This document shows, one piece after another, positions 1 through 7,450 of a stretch of DNA of 43,507 nt. Source of the DNA: an uncultured Veillonellaceae bacterium (lineage in GTDB: Bacteria; Bacillota; Negativicutes; Selenomonadales; Selenomonadaceae); the NCBI GenBank assembly GCA_900314825.1, contig OMWS01000023.1:1-43507 (forward strand). Direction: 5' to 3'. How positions within the stretch are numbered: position 1 is the stretch's first letter; the number at the start of each line of letters is the position of its first letter. The translations under genes and the position numbers were made by a program. The notes under the pieces were generated by a model. The model searched no databases. It worked only from the letters and a program-made list of their open reading frames with translations, and was not told the DNA's origin.

Positions 1-51
1 GATTGGACGCTTGGCAAAGGCGTTATCCGCTGTCGTCGCGTGCTGATGTAG
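1..51 (+). CDS. 3' end of an upstream gene (possible)
   Basis: The first 16 codons read in frame 1 as DWTLGKGVIRCRRVLM and end in TAG followed directly by TAA. This could be the C-terminus of a gene lying mostly outside the window. Too little is present to name it, and a chance open stretch is not excluded. Confidence 0.3.
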   Translation, partial: DWTLGKGVIRCRRVLM

Positions 52-115
52 TAAATTTTTGATACAGGAATATTTTTTCGAGAAAATCTTGACACATACG
101 GACTACGTGATTCAC

Positions 116-144
116 TAGACATTCTCACGCCACTGGTTTACAAT
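116..144 (+). promoter_or_regulatory. Sigma-70-type promoter for the hemerythrin gene
   Basis: TAGACA (116-121) and TACAAT (139-144) are separated by 17 bp, each one mismatch from consensus. The predicted transcript starts about 25 bases before the hemerythrin ATG. A TTGACA at 90-95 lacks a good -10 at the right distance. Confidence 0.55.
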
Positions 145-174
145 AAAAGTGAAAATGAAAGGCAGGGACATCCC

Positions 175-654
175 ATGAAATATGAATTTACCGAAGATTT
201 CCTGACGGGAATCGAATTCATCGACAAGCAGCATGCGCGCCTCTTCGAGCTCGCGAACCAGACGTACGATCTCCTCAATGACCAGCTCGTGACGGACAAG
301 TATGACCGCATCGTCGATGTCCTCGGCGAGCTGCGCGATTACACGAAGACGCATTTCGCGGATGAAGAAGCGTTCATGAAGGCCATCGGCTTCCAGTACA
401 TCTGGAGCGAGAAGCACGCGCACCTGACGTTCATCGCGAAGCTCGACGCCATCGATCTCGACAAGATCGACGAAAACCAGCAGGCGCACATCATCGAAAT
501 CCTCGACTTCCTCGCGAAGTGGCTGACGTTCCACATCAAGGGTGCGGACGCGCGCATCGGCGACTGGGTCAAAGGCCTGCAAGGCGATGCGAAGACGACG
601 GCCGGCAAGCACGCGGCGGAAATGATGGAAAAAATCGAACAGGCAGCGGAGTGA
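175..654 (+). CDS. Bacteriohemerythrin-like O2/metal-binding protein
   Basis: A 159-residue cytoplasmic four-helix-bundle protein of the hemerythrin family, which binds O2 or senses oxygen or iron at a non-heme diiron site. Ligand positions can be read by spacing against classical hemerythrin: H20, H60, E64, H83, H120 and D125 are present (HxxxE at 60-64, HIKGAD at 120-125). The position expected to hold the other histidine of the HxxxH pair is E79, so one His ligand appears replaced by Glu; H81 is close but out of register. No signal peptide. An AGGGA-type ribosome site precedes ATG 175. The stop codon overlaps the start of the next gene (GTGA), so the two are probably translationally coupled. 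Family assignment is firm; the physiological role is inferred. Confidence 0.9.
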   Translation: MKYEFTEDFLTGIEFIDKQHARLFELANQTYDLLNDQLVTDKYDRIVDVLGELRDYTKTHFADEEAFMKAIGFQYIWSEKHAHLTFIAKLDAIDLDKIDENQQAHIIEILDFLAKWLTFHIKGADARIGDWVKGLQGDAKTTAGKHAAEMMEKIEQAAE

Positions 655-2003
655 GGGGGACGGAAGGAAGAGCGCTCTTGGCGCTCGTGATCGTGCTCGT
701 GTCGGCGGCGCTGGGCTTTTGGTGGCAAGGGCCGCGGGCGGAGCAGGCGAAGACTCCCGTGGCCGAGGGGCTCACGGGGCTTCGGGAGACAACAGAGGCG
801 GAACCAGCGGCGTTTGCGCCGCTTTTGTCGTGGGATAAGGACACGCAGGCCGTCGTCTACGAGATCGAATTTTATTCCGCGCCGGACGCGAAGAGGGAAC
901 ATCGCCTCTACGCGACGCGCGCCGTTTATACGAATCATTATAACGCGCCGCTCCGCGAAATCGCGGGCGCGTATCTCGGCAAGCAGCCGATTTATTGGCG
1001 CGTGCGCTCCATCGGCTTCGACGGCGAGCCGCTCAGCAAATGGAGCAAGTTCGCGACGCTCTATACGTCAGAGGACGAGAAAGATTTCGACCGGCCCGTG
1101 ATTTTTTCCGAATACGACAAGGGGAATGGCACGACGCTTCTCTATCCCGTCTATGATTGGATTGGCATCGCGGGCGCGGCGGGGTATACGCTCGAGCTTT
1201 ATGAGGGCACGCCGGAGGCTGCGGCCGCCGGGAAAGCGACGCTCGTCGAGAAACTGCAGGCTGATGTGACGGAGCTCTACGACCGCGAGCCGCGCATCGG
1301 GACGTACGCATGGCGCGTGCGCGCCGTCGACGCGGGCGGCGCGTACCTCGGCGAGTGGTCGGAGTTCCATGAGGTGCGTGCCGAGCCATCGGACGGCTGG
1401 AGCGTTGCCGTGCTCGGCGACAGTATCAGCCACGGCGGCGGCCATTACTCGTACAGCCCTGCGGATTTCGAATTCAGCTGGCTGTCGTATCTGGATTTTC
1501 CCGCGATCAATCTCTCGTCGTCCGGCGATCTCGCGTCGATGACGCGCGAGCGCTTCGAGCGCGACGTGCTGCCATTTCACCCGAAATATCTCATGATCTT
1601 CACGGGCACGAACAGCTTGCGTGCGGGCGAGGACCCGGGCGATGTCATCCGCGACCTCGAGACGATGAAAGTTCTGGCGCTGCAGAACAACATCCGACCA
1701 ATCTTCCTGACGTTGCCGCCCATCAATCCGAAGAACATCGCACACGTCTTTGACGAGCCGACGGTGGACGACTGGCAAGAGCGCTTCGACCGCGTGAATG
1801 CGTACCTCCGTGCGCAGGCCTGCATCGATGTCGCCGCGGCCTTCGTCTGTCCCGACGGCGTGCTGCCGACGGAGCTCGCGCTCGACGGCCTGCATCCGGA
1901 CGTCGACGGCAAGCGGCTCATCGGCGAGCGCGTCAATGCGGACTGGAAAAAGGCGGTCGCAGCGGCGGAAGCGCAGTATCGCGCATATCAAGAGGAAGAC
2001 TAA
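651..2003 (+). CDS. Membrane-anchored SGNH/GDSL-type hydrolase
   Basis: The best start is GTG 651, which overlaps the hemerythrin stop (GTGA) and gives a 450-residue protein with an N-terminal membrane or signal segment (about residues 7-25). Two beta-rich repeats with WRVRS/WRVRA and W(S)-K/E-(F) signatures, like fibronectin-III modules, occupy about residues 55-245. The SGNH hydrolase domain follows: block I GDSISHG near 256, block III GTNS near 321 and block V DGLHPD near 412. The family cleaves ester bonds, often acetyl groups on polysaccharides or lipids; the substrate here is unknown. The enzyme should act on the periplasmic face, since the anchor is N-terminal. Coupling to hemerythrin is unusual and gives no obvious functional clue. 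An upstream in-frame ATG inside the hemerythrin gene is not supported because the anchor would become internal. Confidence 0.8.
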   Translation: MRGTEGRALLALVIVLVSAALGFWWQGPRAEQAKTPVAEGLTGLRETTEAEPAAFAPLLSWDKDTQAVVYEIEFYSAPDAKREHRLYATRAVYTNHYNAPLREIAGAYLGKQPIYWRVRSIGFDGEPLSKWSKFATLYTSEDEKDFDRPVIFSEYDKGNGTTLLYPVYDWIGIAGAAGYTLELYEGTPEAAAAGKATLVEKLQADVTELYDREPRIGTYAWRVRAVDAGGAYLGEWSEFHEVRAEPSDGWSVAVLGDSISHGGGHYSYSPADFEFSWLSYLDFPAINLSSSGDLASMTRERFERDVLPFHPKYLMIFTGTNSLRAGEDPGDVIRDLETMKVLALQNNIRPIFLTLPPINPKNIAHVFDEPTVDDWQERFDRVNAYLRAQACIDVAAAFVCPDGVLPTELALDGLHPDVDGKRLIGERVNADWKKAVAAAEAQYRAYQEED

Positions 2004-2059
2004 AAAGGAACTGTTGCATTACCAGAACAGCTTCATAAGACTGCAGACTGTAATGCTTA

Positions 2060-2328
2060 CAGCAGCCTCTCCCCTTGGGAGAGGTGCCGAGCGTTAGCGA
2101 GGCGGAGAGGGTACAAGGGTGCGATTTGTCCCGCAAACAAAAACACTTTCATAGCAGTACGTTTGAACTCAAACGGTTGAATGCTATGAAAGTGCTTTCT
2201 TTTTGTCAGGCTATCGCACCCTAGTACCCGCTCCACCGCTTCGCGGTCCCCCTCTACCTAAAGGATAAAGCGACCACATAGGCGCTAAAGCGCCTTGCGT
2301 CTGCTTTTCCCAGAGGGAGAGGCTGCTG
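2060..2328. repeat. Palindromic intergenic repeat, copy A (269 bp)
   Basis: The ends are a perfect 14-bp inverted repeat, CAGCAGCCTCTCCC at 2060-2073 and its complement at 2315-2328. Inside are GGGAGAGGTGCCGAGCG, the 9-bp pair GGGTGCGAT/ATCGCACCC (2118-2126 with 2213-2221), a terminator-like hairpin and the palindrome GGCGCTAAAGCGCC. It shares outer arms with the repeats at 7211, 37135 and 39699 but has a different middle. No open reading frame is convincing. It fills most of the 390-bp gap between converging genes and resembles a MITE or REP-type element. Confidence 0.75.
2144..2205 (+). terminator. Terminator-like hairpin nested in repeat A
   Basis: CACTTTCATAGCA (2144-2156) pairs with its complement at 2182-2194. 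An inner TTTGA/TCAAA stem (2162-2166 with 2169-2173) follows the same axis, and a T-rich run (2196-2205) comes next. It would end transcripts of the hemerythrin-SGNH operon. On the minus strand it could serve the CheB-like gene less well. Confidence 0.55.
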
Positions 2329-2393
2329 TGGTCGCAACGCTCGGCAACCGATGTATGTAGAATCGGTCTAGTAACTGCAATAACCTTTTTTGT

Positions 2394-3809
2394 TTACCGC
2401 CCGGCCACTTTCAAGATTGCCGGCGCGACGTGTTGGAGCGGCAGTTGGTGCGCGACGGCGCCGCGCTCGTACGCGACGCGCGGCATGCCGTAGACGACGC
2501 AGGTCTGCTCGTCTTGGCCGAGCGTCTCCGCGCCGCGCTGCCGCATATGCAGCAGGCCGTCGGCGCCGTCGCCGCCCATGCCTGTGAGGATGACGCCGAG
2601 CGTGCTGCCACCCGCGACCGCAGCCACGGAGTCGAACAGCACGTCGACGGACGGGCAGACGCTGTGGACTTTCGGTCCCGGCGCGCAGCGGAGCACGAAG
2701 CGCGAGCCCTCGCGCACGACGGTCATGTGCTGGCCGCCCGGCGCGATGTACGCGTGGTTCGGATAGACGGGATCACCGTCCGCCGCTTCCTCGACTTCGA
2801 TGGCGCATTCCTCATTGAGCCGGATGGCGAAGAGGCGCGAGAAGTACGAAGGGATGTGCTGGACGATGACGATCGGCGGGAGCGGCGGCGTGAGGTGGTG
2901 CAGCACTTCGGCAATGGCGTCCGTGCCGCCCGTCGAGGCGCCGATGGCGATGAGGTCGAGTGGCGTTTTCTGCTGGATGTTCGGGAGATCGACGCGGAGG
3001 ACGGGCGCCTGCCTTGTTTTCTTGTGCTGGCCGGCCGTCTGGCGCGCGAGCGCGGCAAAATGCTGCTCGGCGTATGTCAGGCCGGCTTTCTTGTGCCCGG
3101 CGCGCCGTTCCTGTGCGACGGCGTGCGCCGAATCCATCGGAGCTATCGCGGGCGCAGCAGCGGTCACCACGTTTGCAGCAGATGCCACGGCATACGTCGG
3201 CACCTTTTGCGTCCAGGCGGAGGCGATGAAGCGTGAACCGGAGGCGCTTTTCCGGGACGATGGCGTGGAAGCAACGTCGTTGTGGACAGCGTTGCTTGCC
3301 TGTGAAAAGCGCGGCAGCGGGCGGCTGAGCAGGCCGCTGTTGCCGGAGATCGCCTTTTGCGCGTTGCCGTCTTCCACATGGAGCGGTGCGGCAGGAGCAT
3401 TCTCGTCTTTTTCATAGACGAGACGATAGAGGAAGCGGACGATTTTGCTCGCGAACGGCGGCCAATCCGCATCCGTCGTCGGGCGCAGGAAAAATGCCTC
3501 GGCGCCCGACGTCAGCGCGGCAGGGCGCAAGACTTCGCTGAGGCCGTATGCGATGATGGGCGCCGTCGTATGCTTCTTGAGCCAGACAAGAAAACTGTCG
3601 CCCCCGATGCGCCGGATGGCCATGGCGAAATTGAACAGGATCGCGTGCGGTTGGAACGAAGCAAATTTTTGCGAGACCTCATCTTCATTCGCTGCGATGT
3701 CGATACGCCCGCCGTCCTTGAGGCCGTCCAAGGCCTCCTGCATGGACTTCCGCATGATCCTGCGGTGGGGAATGGAATTGTCGACGATCAGCACGTGCAA
3801 CGAAGCCAT
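2394..3809 (-). CDS. CheB-like protein-glutamate methylesterase with degenerate receiver
   Basis: A 471-residue two-domain protein. Residues about 1-125 resemble a response-regulator receiver, but the usual phosphoacceptor Asp is replaced by Asn (AILFNF) and the conserved Lys near the end by Arg (FFLRP), so phosphorylation is unlikely. A variable Ala/Ser-rich linker (about 130-270) leads to a CheB catalytic domain with the Ser (GASTGG), His (VQHIPS) and Asp (GMGGDGAD) of the triad and a PGG motif. CheB enzymes demethylate or deamidate chemoreceptors. No other chemotaxis gene is in the window, so it may act on a distant receptor array or a non-chemotaxis pathway. ATG 3809 is preferred over an upstream in-frame start because AGAAAGAAGG lies just before it. 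Confidence 0.85.
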   Translation of the reverse strand: MASLHVLIVDNSIPHRRIMRKSMQEALDGLKDGGRIDIAANEDEVSQKFASFQPHAILFNFAMAIRRIGGDSFLVWLKKHTTAPIIAYGLSEVLRPAALTSGAEAFFLRPTTDADWPPFASKIVRFLYRLVYEKDENAPAAPLHVEDGNAQKAISGNSGLLSRPLPRFSQASNAVHNDVASTPSSRKSASGSRFIASAWTQKVPTYAVASAANVVTAAAPAIAPMDSAHAVAQERRAGHKKAGLTYAEQHFAALARQTAGQHKKTRQAPVLRVDLPNIQQKTPLDLIAIGASTGGTDAIAEVLHHLTPPLPPIVIVQHIPSYFSRLFAIRLNEECAIEVEEAADGDPVYPNHAYIAPGGQHMTVVREGSRFVLRCAPGPKVHSVCPSVDVLFDSVAAVAGGSTLGVILTGMGGDGADGLLHMRQRGAETLGQDEQTCVVYGMPRVAYERGAVAHQLPLQHVAPAILKVAGR

Positions 3810-3903
3810 AGCGTGCCTTCTTTCTGTTCGGTCTTTTGTCACGGAATCTTTGTTTCGTATTATTTTAGCACAACTCGTGCGGGTTCACAATCTGTCTTTT
3901 GTA

Positions 3904-3944
3904 CCAAAAAACAAAAAGCGCCCGCAGAAGTCTCTGCAAGCGCT
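3904..3944 (-). terminator. Intrinsic terminator of the tRNA-Thr operon
   Basis: On the minus strand AGCGCTTGCAGA pairs with TCTGCGGGCGCT (12 bp including two G-T pairs, loop GACT), followed by TTTTTG and a further T run. It lies directly downstream of the two tRNAs and before the CheB-like gene. Confidence 0.85.
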
Positions 3945-3955
3945 TGCGTTTCCAA

Positions 3956-4031
3956 TGGAGCTGATTATAGGACTTGAACCTACGACCTGCTCATTACGAA
4001 TGAGCCGCTCTACCAACTGAGCTAAATCAGC
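3956..4031 (-). tRNA. tRNA-Thr (anticodon CGT), copy 2
   Basis: A 76-nt cloverleaf with encoded CCA. The acceptor stem is GCTGATT/AATCAGC with discriminator T; the T-arm carries GGTTCAAGTCC. The anticodon stem GCTCA/TGAGC encloses loop TTCGTAA, giving anticodon CGT for ACG codons. It is identical to the neighbouring copy, 6 nt away. Confidence 0.95.
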
Positions 4032-4037
4032 AAGATA

Positions 4038-4113
4038 TGGAGCTGATTATAGGACTTGAACCTACGACCTGCTCATTACGAATGAGCCGCTCTACCAACT
4101 GAGCTAAATCAGC
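4038..4113 (-). tRNA. tRNA-Thr (anticodon CGT), copy 1
   Basis: Same sequence and fold as the adjacent tRNA, and first in transcription order. Both appear to be made from one promoter at 4157-4185 and ended by one terminator. A doubled ACG-reading tRNA fits the GC-rich codon use, where ACG is very frequent in the genes here. Confidence 0.95.
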
Positions 4114-4156
4114 AATTTGTTTTGCTGCGGCGTGTCCGTCGCAACTGACAAGTGAT

Positions 4157-4185
4157 AGTATACTTGCTAGGAGACGTCTTGTCAA
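4157..4185 (-). promoter_or_regulatory. Consensus promoter for the tRNA-Thr pair
   Basis: On the minus strand TTGACA (complement of 4180-4185), 17 bp, then TATACT (complement of 4157-4162). It starts about 45 bp before the first tRNA. Confidence 0.85.
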
Positions 4186-4287
4186 CACTTTTTTTCGTGC
4201 ATCTGCAAAATTTTTTTATGAAACGTCCATGGAGTTTCCCGCTTGTCGTGGTTATAATGAAAGAAGAACGAATCGAGGTGCGTGATG

Positions 4288-5352
4288 ATGAAAGGATTTT
4301 GGAAAGCGGCACGGAGGCTGGCGCTTTTGTTCGCGGTTGGCGTTTCGCTGCTCGCGGGGGGCATCGCAGAGGCGACGGTGCAGACGATCGAGGCGACAGG
4401 CGTCTATGTCATGGGCGACAACGACTCGCCGAAGATCGCGCGCGACGCGGCGCGCCAGGAAGCGATGCGCGCGGCGGTCGAGCAGGCCGGCGTCTACGTC
4501 GAGAGCTATTCGAAGACGCAGAACATGGTGCTCACGGAGGACGAAGTGCGCACGATTTCCGGTGCGGTGCTGAAGGTCACGAAGGAAGAGGCCATCCCCG
4601 AGCTCAAGGGTGCGACGCTGAAGTACACAGTGAATATCACGGCGGAGGTCGATACGGATACGATTCATCTGCAAGAGATGATGAACAAGAAGACAGAGAT
4701 CGAAAAACTCCAGCAGGAGCGCGATGCGCTGAAAAAGCAGAATGAAGAGCTCCTCGAAAAATACGAGAAGGCGCAAGGCAAAGAGAAAGAAAAAATCGGC
4801 ACGCAGCTCGAAGCGAGCTACGACCAGACGAAAATTTTTGACGAGGCCGTGCAAGAAATCCAGCGCGGCGCGTTTCCGAAAGCGATCCAGACGGTCGGCC
4901 CCATCATCGACGACCGTGACGCGTCGGGGAATCCGCTCGCTTATGCGCATTACCTGCGCGGTCGTGCGTATTACGGCATGAACCGCATGAGCGAGGCGCT
5001 CGACGACTTCAACGCAGCCGAGCGCACGCCGCACGATGACACGTATCCCGTCTGGCGCTCGAAACAGTATCGCGGCCTCATCTACTACGATTGGCATCGC
5101 TACGATGATGCCATCGCGGAGCTCGAAGCGGCGTATGCGGCGAGCGGGCGGCAGGACGAAGCCATCCGCGACGACCTCATCAAGGCGCGCCAGGCGGCGA
5201 ACCGTGAAAAACAACGGGAGCAGCAGCAACAGCAACCGCAGCAGCAGGAGCCACCGCAAGACCAGCGCGGCGGCCAGGGCGGCTCGAATGGCGGCATCAA
5301 CTGGACGAAGGTCATCACGGATATCATCATTCATTCCATTGACAAAGGATGA
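4288..5352 (+). CDS. Secreted FlgT/LPP20-like N-domain protein with coiled coil and TPRs
   Basis: About 354 residues. A signal peptide (about 1-27, ending GGIAEA) is followed by a domain (about 28-125) with ARDAARQEAMRAAVEQAG, the pattern seen in periplasmic FlgT-N/LPP20-type domains. A charged coiled coil (about 130-175), two or three TPR-like repeats (about 185-300) and a Gln/Pro/Gly-rich low-complexity tail end the protein. It probably acts as a periplasmic or envelope scaffold; no enzyme motif is seen. GTG 4282, ATG 4285 and ATG 4288 are in frame. ATG 4288 sits best behind GAGGTG. A TATAAT at 4253-4258 may be its -10, without a recognisable -35. No flagellar genes are nearby, so a motility role is not supported. 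Confidence 0.7.
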   Translation: MKGFWKAARRLALLFAVGVSLLAGGIAEATVQTIEATGVYVMGDNDSPKIARDAARQEAMRAAVEQAGVYVESYSKTQNMVLTEDEVRTISGAVLKVTKEEAIPELKGATLKYTVNITAEVDTDTIHLQEMMNKKTEIEKLQQERDALKKQNEELLEKYEKAQGKEKEKIGTQLEASYDQTKIFDEAVQEIQRGAFPKAIQTVGPIIDDRDASGNPLAYAHYLRGRAYYGMNRMSEALDDFNAAERTPHDDTYPVWRSKQYRGLIYYDWHRYDDAIAELEAAYAASGRQDEAIRDDLIKARQAANREKQREQQQQQPQQQEPPQDQRGGQGGSNGGINWTKVITDIIIHSIDKG

Positions 5353-5384
5353 ATTCCCATCGGCACATCGAAACCTTGAAATTG

Positions 5385-5393
5385 TGGTATACT
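5385..5393 (+). promoter_or_regulatory. Extended -10 promoter for glf
   Basis: TGGTATACT gives a TGn-extended -10 without a good -35. The predicted leader of about 75 nt holds a hairpin (GGACAG 5404-5409 with CTGTCC 5428-5433, and inner ATCC/GGAT) before the ribosome site AAGGAGGA at 5461. Confidence 0.45.
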
Positions 5394-5476
5394 GAAAACA
5401 GGGGGACAGGCGCATCCCATTGAGGATCTGTCCTGCATATGGAAGAGTCAGGGGATTCTGAAGGAGGAGCTTTATT

Positions 5477-6598
5477 TTGCAGCAAAATAGTTTTGATTTT
5501 CTGATTGTCGGTAGCGGCCTCTATGGCTGCGTTATGGCGCATGAGCTGGCAAAGCGCGGGAAGCGCTGCCTCGTGCTCGAACGGCGCGCGCATGTCGGCG
5601 GCAATGTGTATTGCGAAGAGCGCGAGGGCATCCGCATCCATCGCTATGGCGCGCATATTTTCCATACGTCGGACACAGAAGTCTGGCAGTATGTCAATGG
5701 CTTCGTGACGTTCAACAATTACGTGAATTCGCCGGTCGCGAATTACATGGGGCATCTTTACAATCTGCCGTTCAATATGAACACGTTCCGCGAGCTCTGG
5801 GACATCGTCACGCCAGCCGAAGCGCGCAAGATCATTGACGAGCAGCGCAAAGAAATCGTAGGCGAGCCGAAAAATTTGGAAGAGCAGGCGATCTCGCTCG
5901 TCGGCAGCGACATCTATGAGAAGCTCATCAAGGGCTATACGGAAAAACAATGGGGCCGCTCCTGCACGGAACTTCCGGCCTTCATCATCCGCCGCTTGCC
6001 CGTGCGCTTTACGTTCGACAACAATTATTTCAACGACCGCTACCAGGGCATCCCCGAGGGCGGGTACAATGTGCTGATTGAGAAATTGCTCGATGACACG
6101 AAACTCGCGGGCAGCATCGAAGTGCGGACGGATGTCGATTACAATGCGTCGCGTGAGGACTTTGCAAACGTCGCAAAGGACATCATCTATACGGGCGCGA
6201 TTGATGCGTATTATGACTACAAGTTCGGCCCGCTCGCGTATCGCGGTCTGCGCTTCGAGACGGAGCGCTTCGAGGAAGAAAATCACCAGGGCGTCGCGGT
6301 CATGAATTACACGCTGCGCTCCGTGCCGTTCACGCGCACGATCGAGCACAAGCATTTCGAGTTTGGCACGCAGCCCGTGACGTACGTCACGCGCGAGTAT
6401 CCGGCGGACTGGAAGCCGGGCGAAGAGGCGTACTATCCTGTCAATGACGCGGAGAACTCGGCGCTTTATGAAAAATATCGTGCGCTGGCCGAAAGCGAGC
6501 CGCACGTCCATTTCGGCGGCCGCCTCGCAGAATACAAGTATTACGACATGGACGATACGATCCGTGCCGCGCTCGATGCTGTGGAGCAGTTCACCTGA
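5477..6598 (+). CDS. glf: UDP-galactopyranose mutase
   Basis: A flavoenzyme that converts UDP-galactopyranose to UDP-galactofuranose in the cytoplasm, supplying Galf for cell-surface glycans. The 373-residue length is normal for bacterial Glf. The N-terminal dinucleotide-binding loop GSGLYG is at 12-17, followed by the LERRAHVGGN and YGAHIFHTS signatures typical of the family, GYTEKQWG near 155 and the FGGRLAEYKYYDMD C-terminal FAD-contact region. The start is TTG 5477, chosen because AAGGAGGA lies 8 bases upstream and no nearby ATG fits. It appears to stand alone; the user of UDP-Galf is not in the window. It does not match the known Pel precursor pathway, so a link to the Pel locus is not claimed. 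Confidence 0.93.
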   Translation: MQQNSFDFLIVGSGLYGCVMAHELAKRGKRCLVLERRAHVGGNVYCEEREGIRIHRYGAHIFHTSDTEVWQYVNGFVTFNNYVNSPVANYMGHLYNLPFNMNTFRELWDIVTPAEARKIIDEQRKEIVGEPKNLEEQAISLVGSDIYEKLIKGYTEKQWGRSCTELPAFIIRRLPVRFTFDNNYFNDRYQGIPEGGYNVLIEKLLDDTKLAGSIEVRTDVDYNASREDFANVAKDIIYTGAIDAYYDYKFGPLAYRGLRFETERFEEENHQGVAVMNYTLRSVPFTRTIEHKHFEFGTQPVTYVTREYPADWKPGEEAYYPVNDAENSALYEKYRALAESEPHVHFGGRLAEYKYYDMDDTIRAALDAVEQFT

Positions 6599-6639
6599 CG
6601 CGCAGTTCCCGAATTTTATCCGTTTTTCCGCGCGCCTAC

Positions 6640-6668
6640 TTGCAATTTGCGCCGGAACTCCCTATAAT
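6640..6668 (+). promoter_or_regulatory. Promoter of the ctsR operon
   Basis: TTGCAA (6640-6645), 17 bp, TATAAT (6663-6668). The CtsR-type operator lies just downstream, over or after the transcription start. Confidence 0.8.
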
Positions 6669-6681
6669 GGGAGTATCTAAA

Positions 6682-6696
6682 GGTCAAATAGTCAAT
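6682..6696 (+). promoter_or_regulatory. CtsR operator (variant spacing)
   Basis: GGTCAAA (6682-6688), one base, then AGTCAAT (6690-6696). The known CtsR box is a direct repeat of RGTCAAA with a 3-bp gap; here the gap is 1 bp and the second half has one mismatch. Its position after the -10 suits autorepression. Confidence 0.6.
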
Positions 6697-6719
6697 AACG
6701 TTGCATGAAGGTGAGAACG

Positions 6720-7184
6720 ATGAGCAACATTGCAGATTTGATTGAAGCGTACATCCGGCAGCAGCTCGCGCAGCAGCAGGATGGCAAGGTCGAGCTCCGG
6801 CGGACGGATATCGCGGACAAGATTTCGTGCGCGCCGTCGCAGATCAGCTATGTGCTGTCGACGCGGTTCACGCAGGATAAGGGCTTCGTCGTCGAGTCGC
6901 GGCGCGGGCTCGGCGGCTTCATCCGCATCGTGCAGGTGCCGGATCGCGCACAGGTCAAGAATATGATCTACGAGGACATGCGCGGCAAGATCACAGGCGA
7001 CACGACGTATGGCGAAGTCGAGAGCATGTTCCATTATCTCCAGCAGCATGAGCTGATCACGCCGCGCGAGGCGTCGCTCGCGATGCAGGTCGCGACGGGG
7101 CTGTTCCACTCGACGACGATGGAGACGGAGGAAAAAGTGCAGATGATCCAGGGGATGCTGACGACGCTGGAAAAATTTTCGTAG
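6720..7184 (+). CDS. ctsR: CtsR, class III stress-gene repressor
   Basis: 154 residues, the usual length. CtsR is a winged-helix repressor that binds direct repeats in front of clp genes and is inactivated by heat or by the McsA/McsB system. The N-terminus MSNIADLIEAYI and the DNA-contact stretch with PSQISYVLSTRFT, plus RGLGGFIRI (the glycine-rich thermosensing wing), are characteristic. ATG 6720 follows AAGGTGA; an ATG 15 bases upstream overlaps this ribosome site. First gene of ctsR-mcsA-mcsB-clpC, but separated from mcsA by a 202-bp repeat element. Confidence 0.95.
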   Translation: MSNIADLIEAYIRQQLAQQQDGKVELRRTDIADKISCAPSQISYVLSTRFTQDKGFVVESRRGLGGFIRIVQVPDRAQVKNMIYEDMRGKITGDTTYGEVESMFHYLQQHELITPREASLAMQVATGLFHSTTMETEEKVQMIQGMLTTLEKFS

Positions 7185-7210
7185 GATTTGTAGTATAATA
7201 GAAGCAGAAA

Positions 7211-7412
7211 GCCTCCCCCGATGGGGGAGGTGCCGAGCGAATGCGAGGCGGATAAGCAGACGCACGACGCTTTAGCGTCGATGCGGTCGCTTATGCAGCT
7301 TGCTGCAGAGGGTAGCGCAGTTCCACGATTCATGATTCTATAGGATAGAGAATCAACGTCAGACGTGACCCTCTCCGACCCCTTCGGGGCCACCTCCCCC
7401 AGAGGGGGAGGC
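7211..7412. repeat. Palindromic intergenic repeat, copy B (202 bp), inside the ctsR operon
   Basis: Ends in GCCTCCCCC (7211-7219) and GGGGGAGGC (7404-7412). The left part is nearly identical to the reverse complement of the copy at 39699-39904, including GGTGCCGAGCGAATGCGAGG, the palindrome GACGCTTTAGCGTC and GCAGCTTGCTGC. It lies between ctsR and mcsA and ends about 20 bases before the mcsA ribosome site. It is presumably co-transcribed and will fold into a long hairpin. No protein is encoded. Confidence 0.8.
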
Positions 7413-7450
7413 ACAGTTTGGAAGCCAACCCGGTGAGGGAGGAAGATATC

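Noticed and set aside
2060..2328. Repeat copies as CRISPR or insertion sequences.
   Set aside because: There are no regularly spaced short repeats with spacers and no transposase frame; the structure is palindromic and intergenic.
5477..6598. glf as part of the Pel biosynthesis system.
   Set aside because: Pel is built from GalNAc/GlcNAc-type sugars, glf makes UDP-galactofuranose, and the gene lies over 20 kb away with its own promoter.
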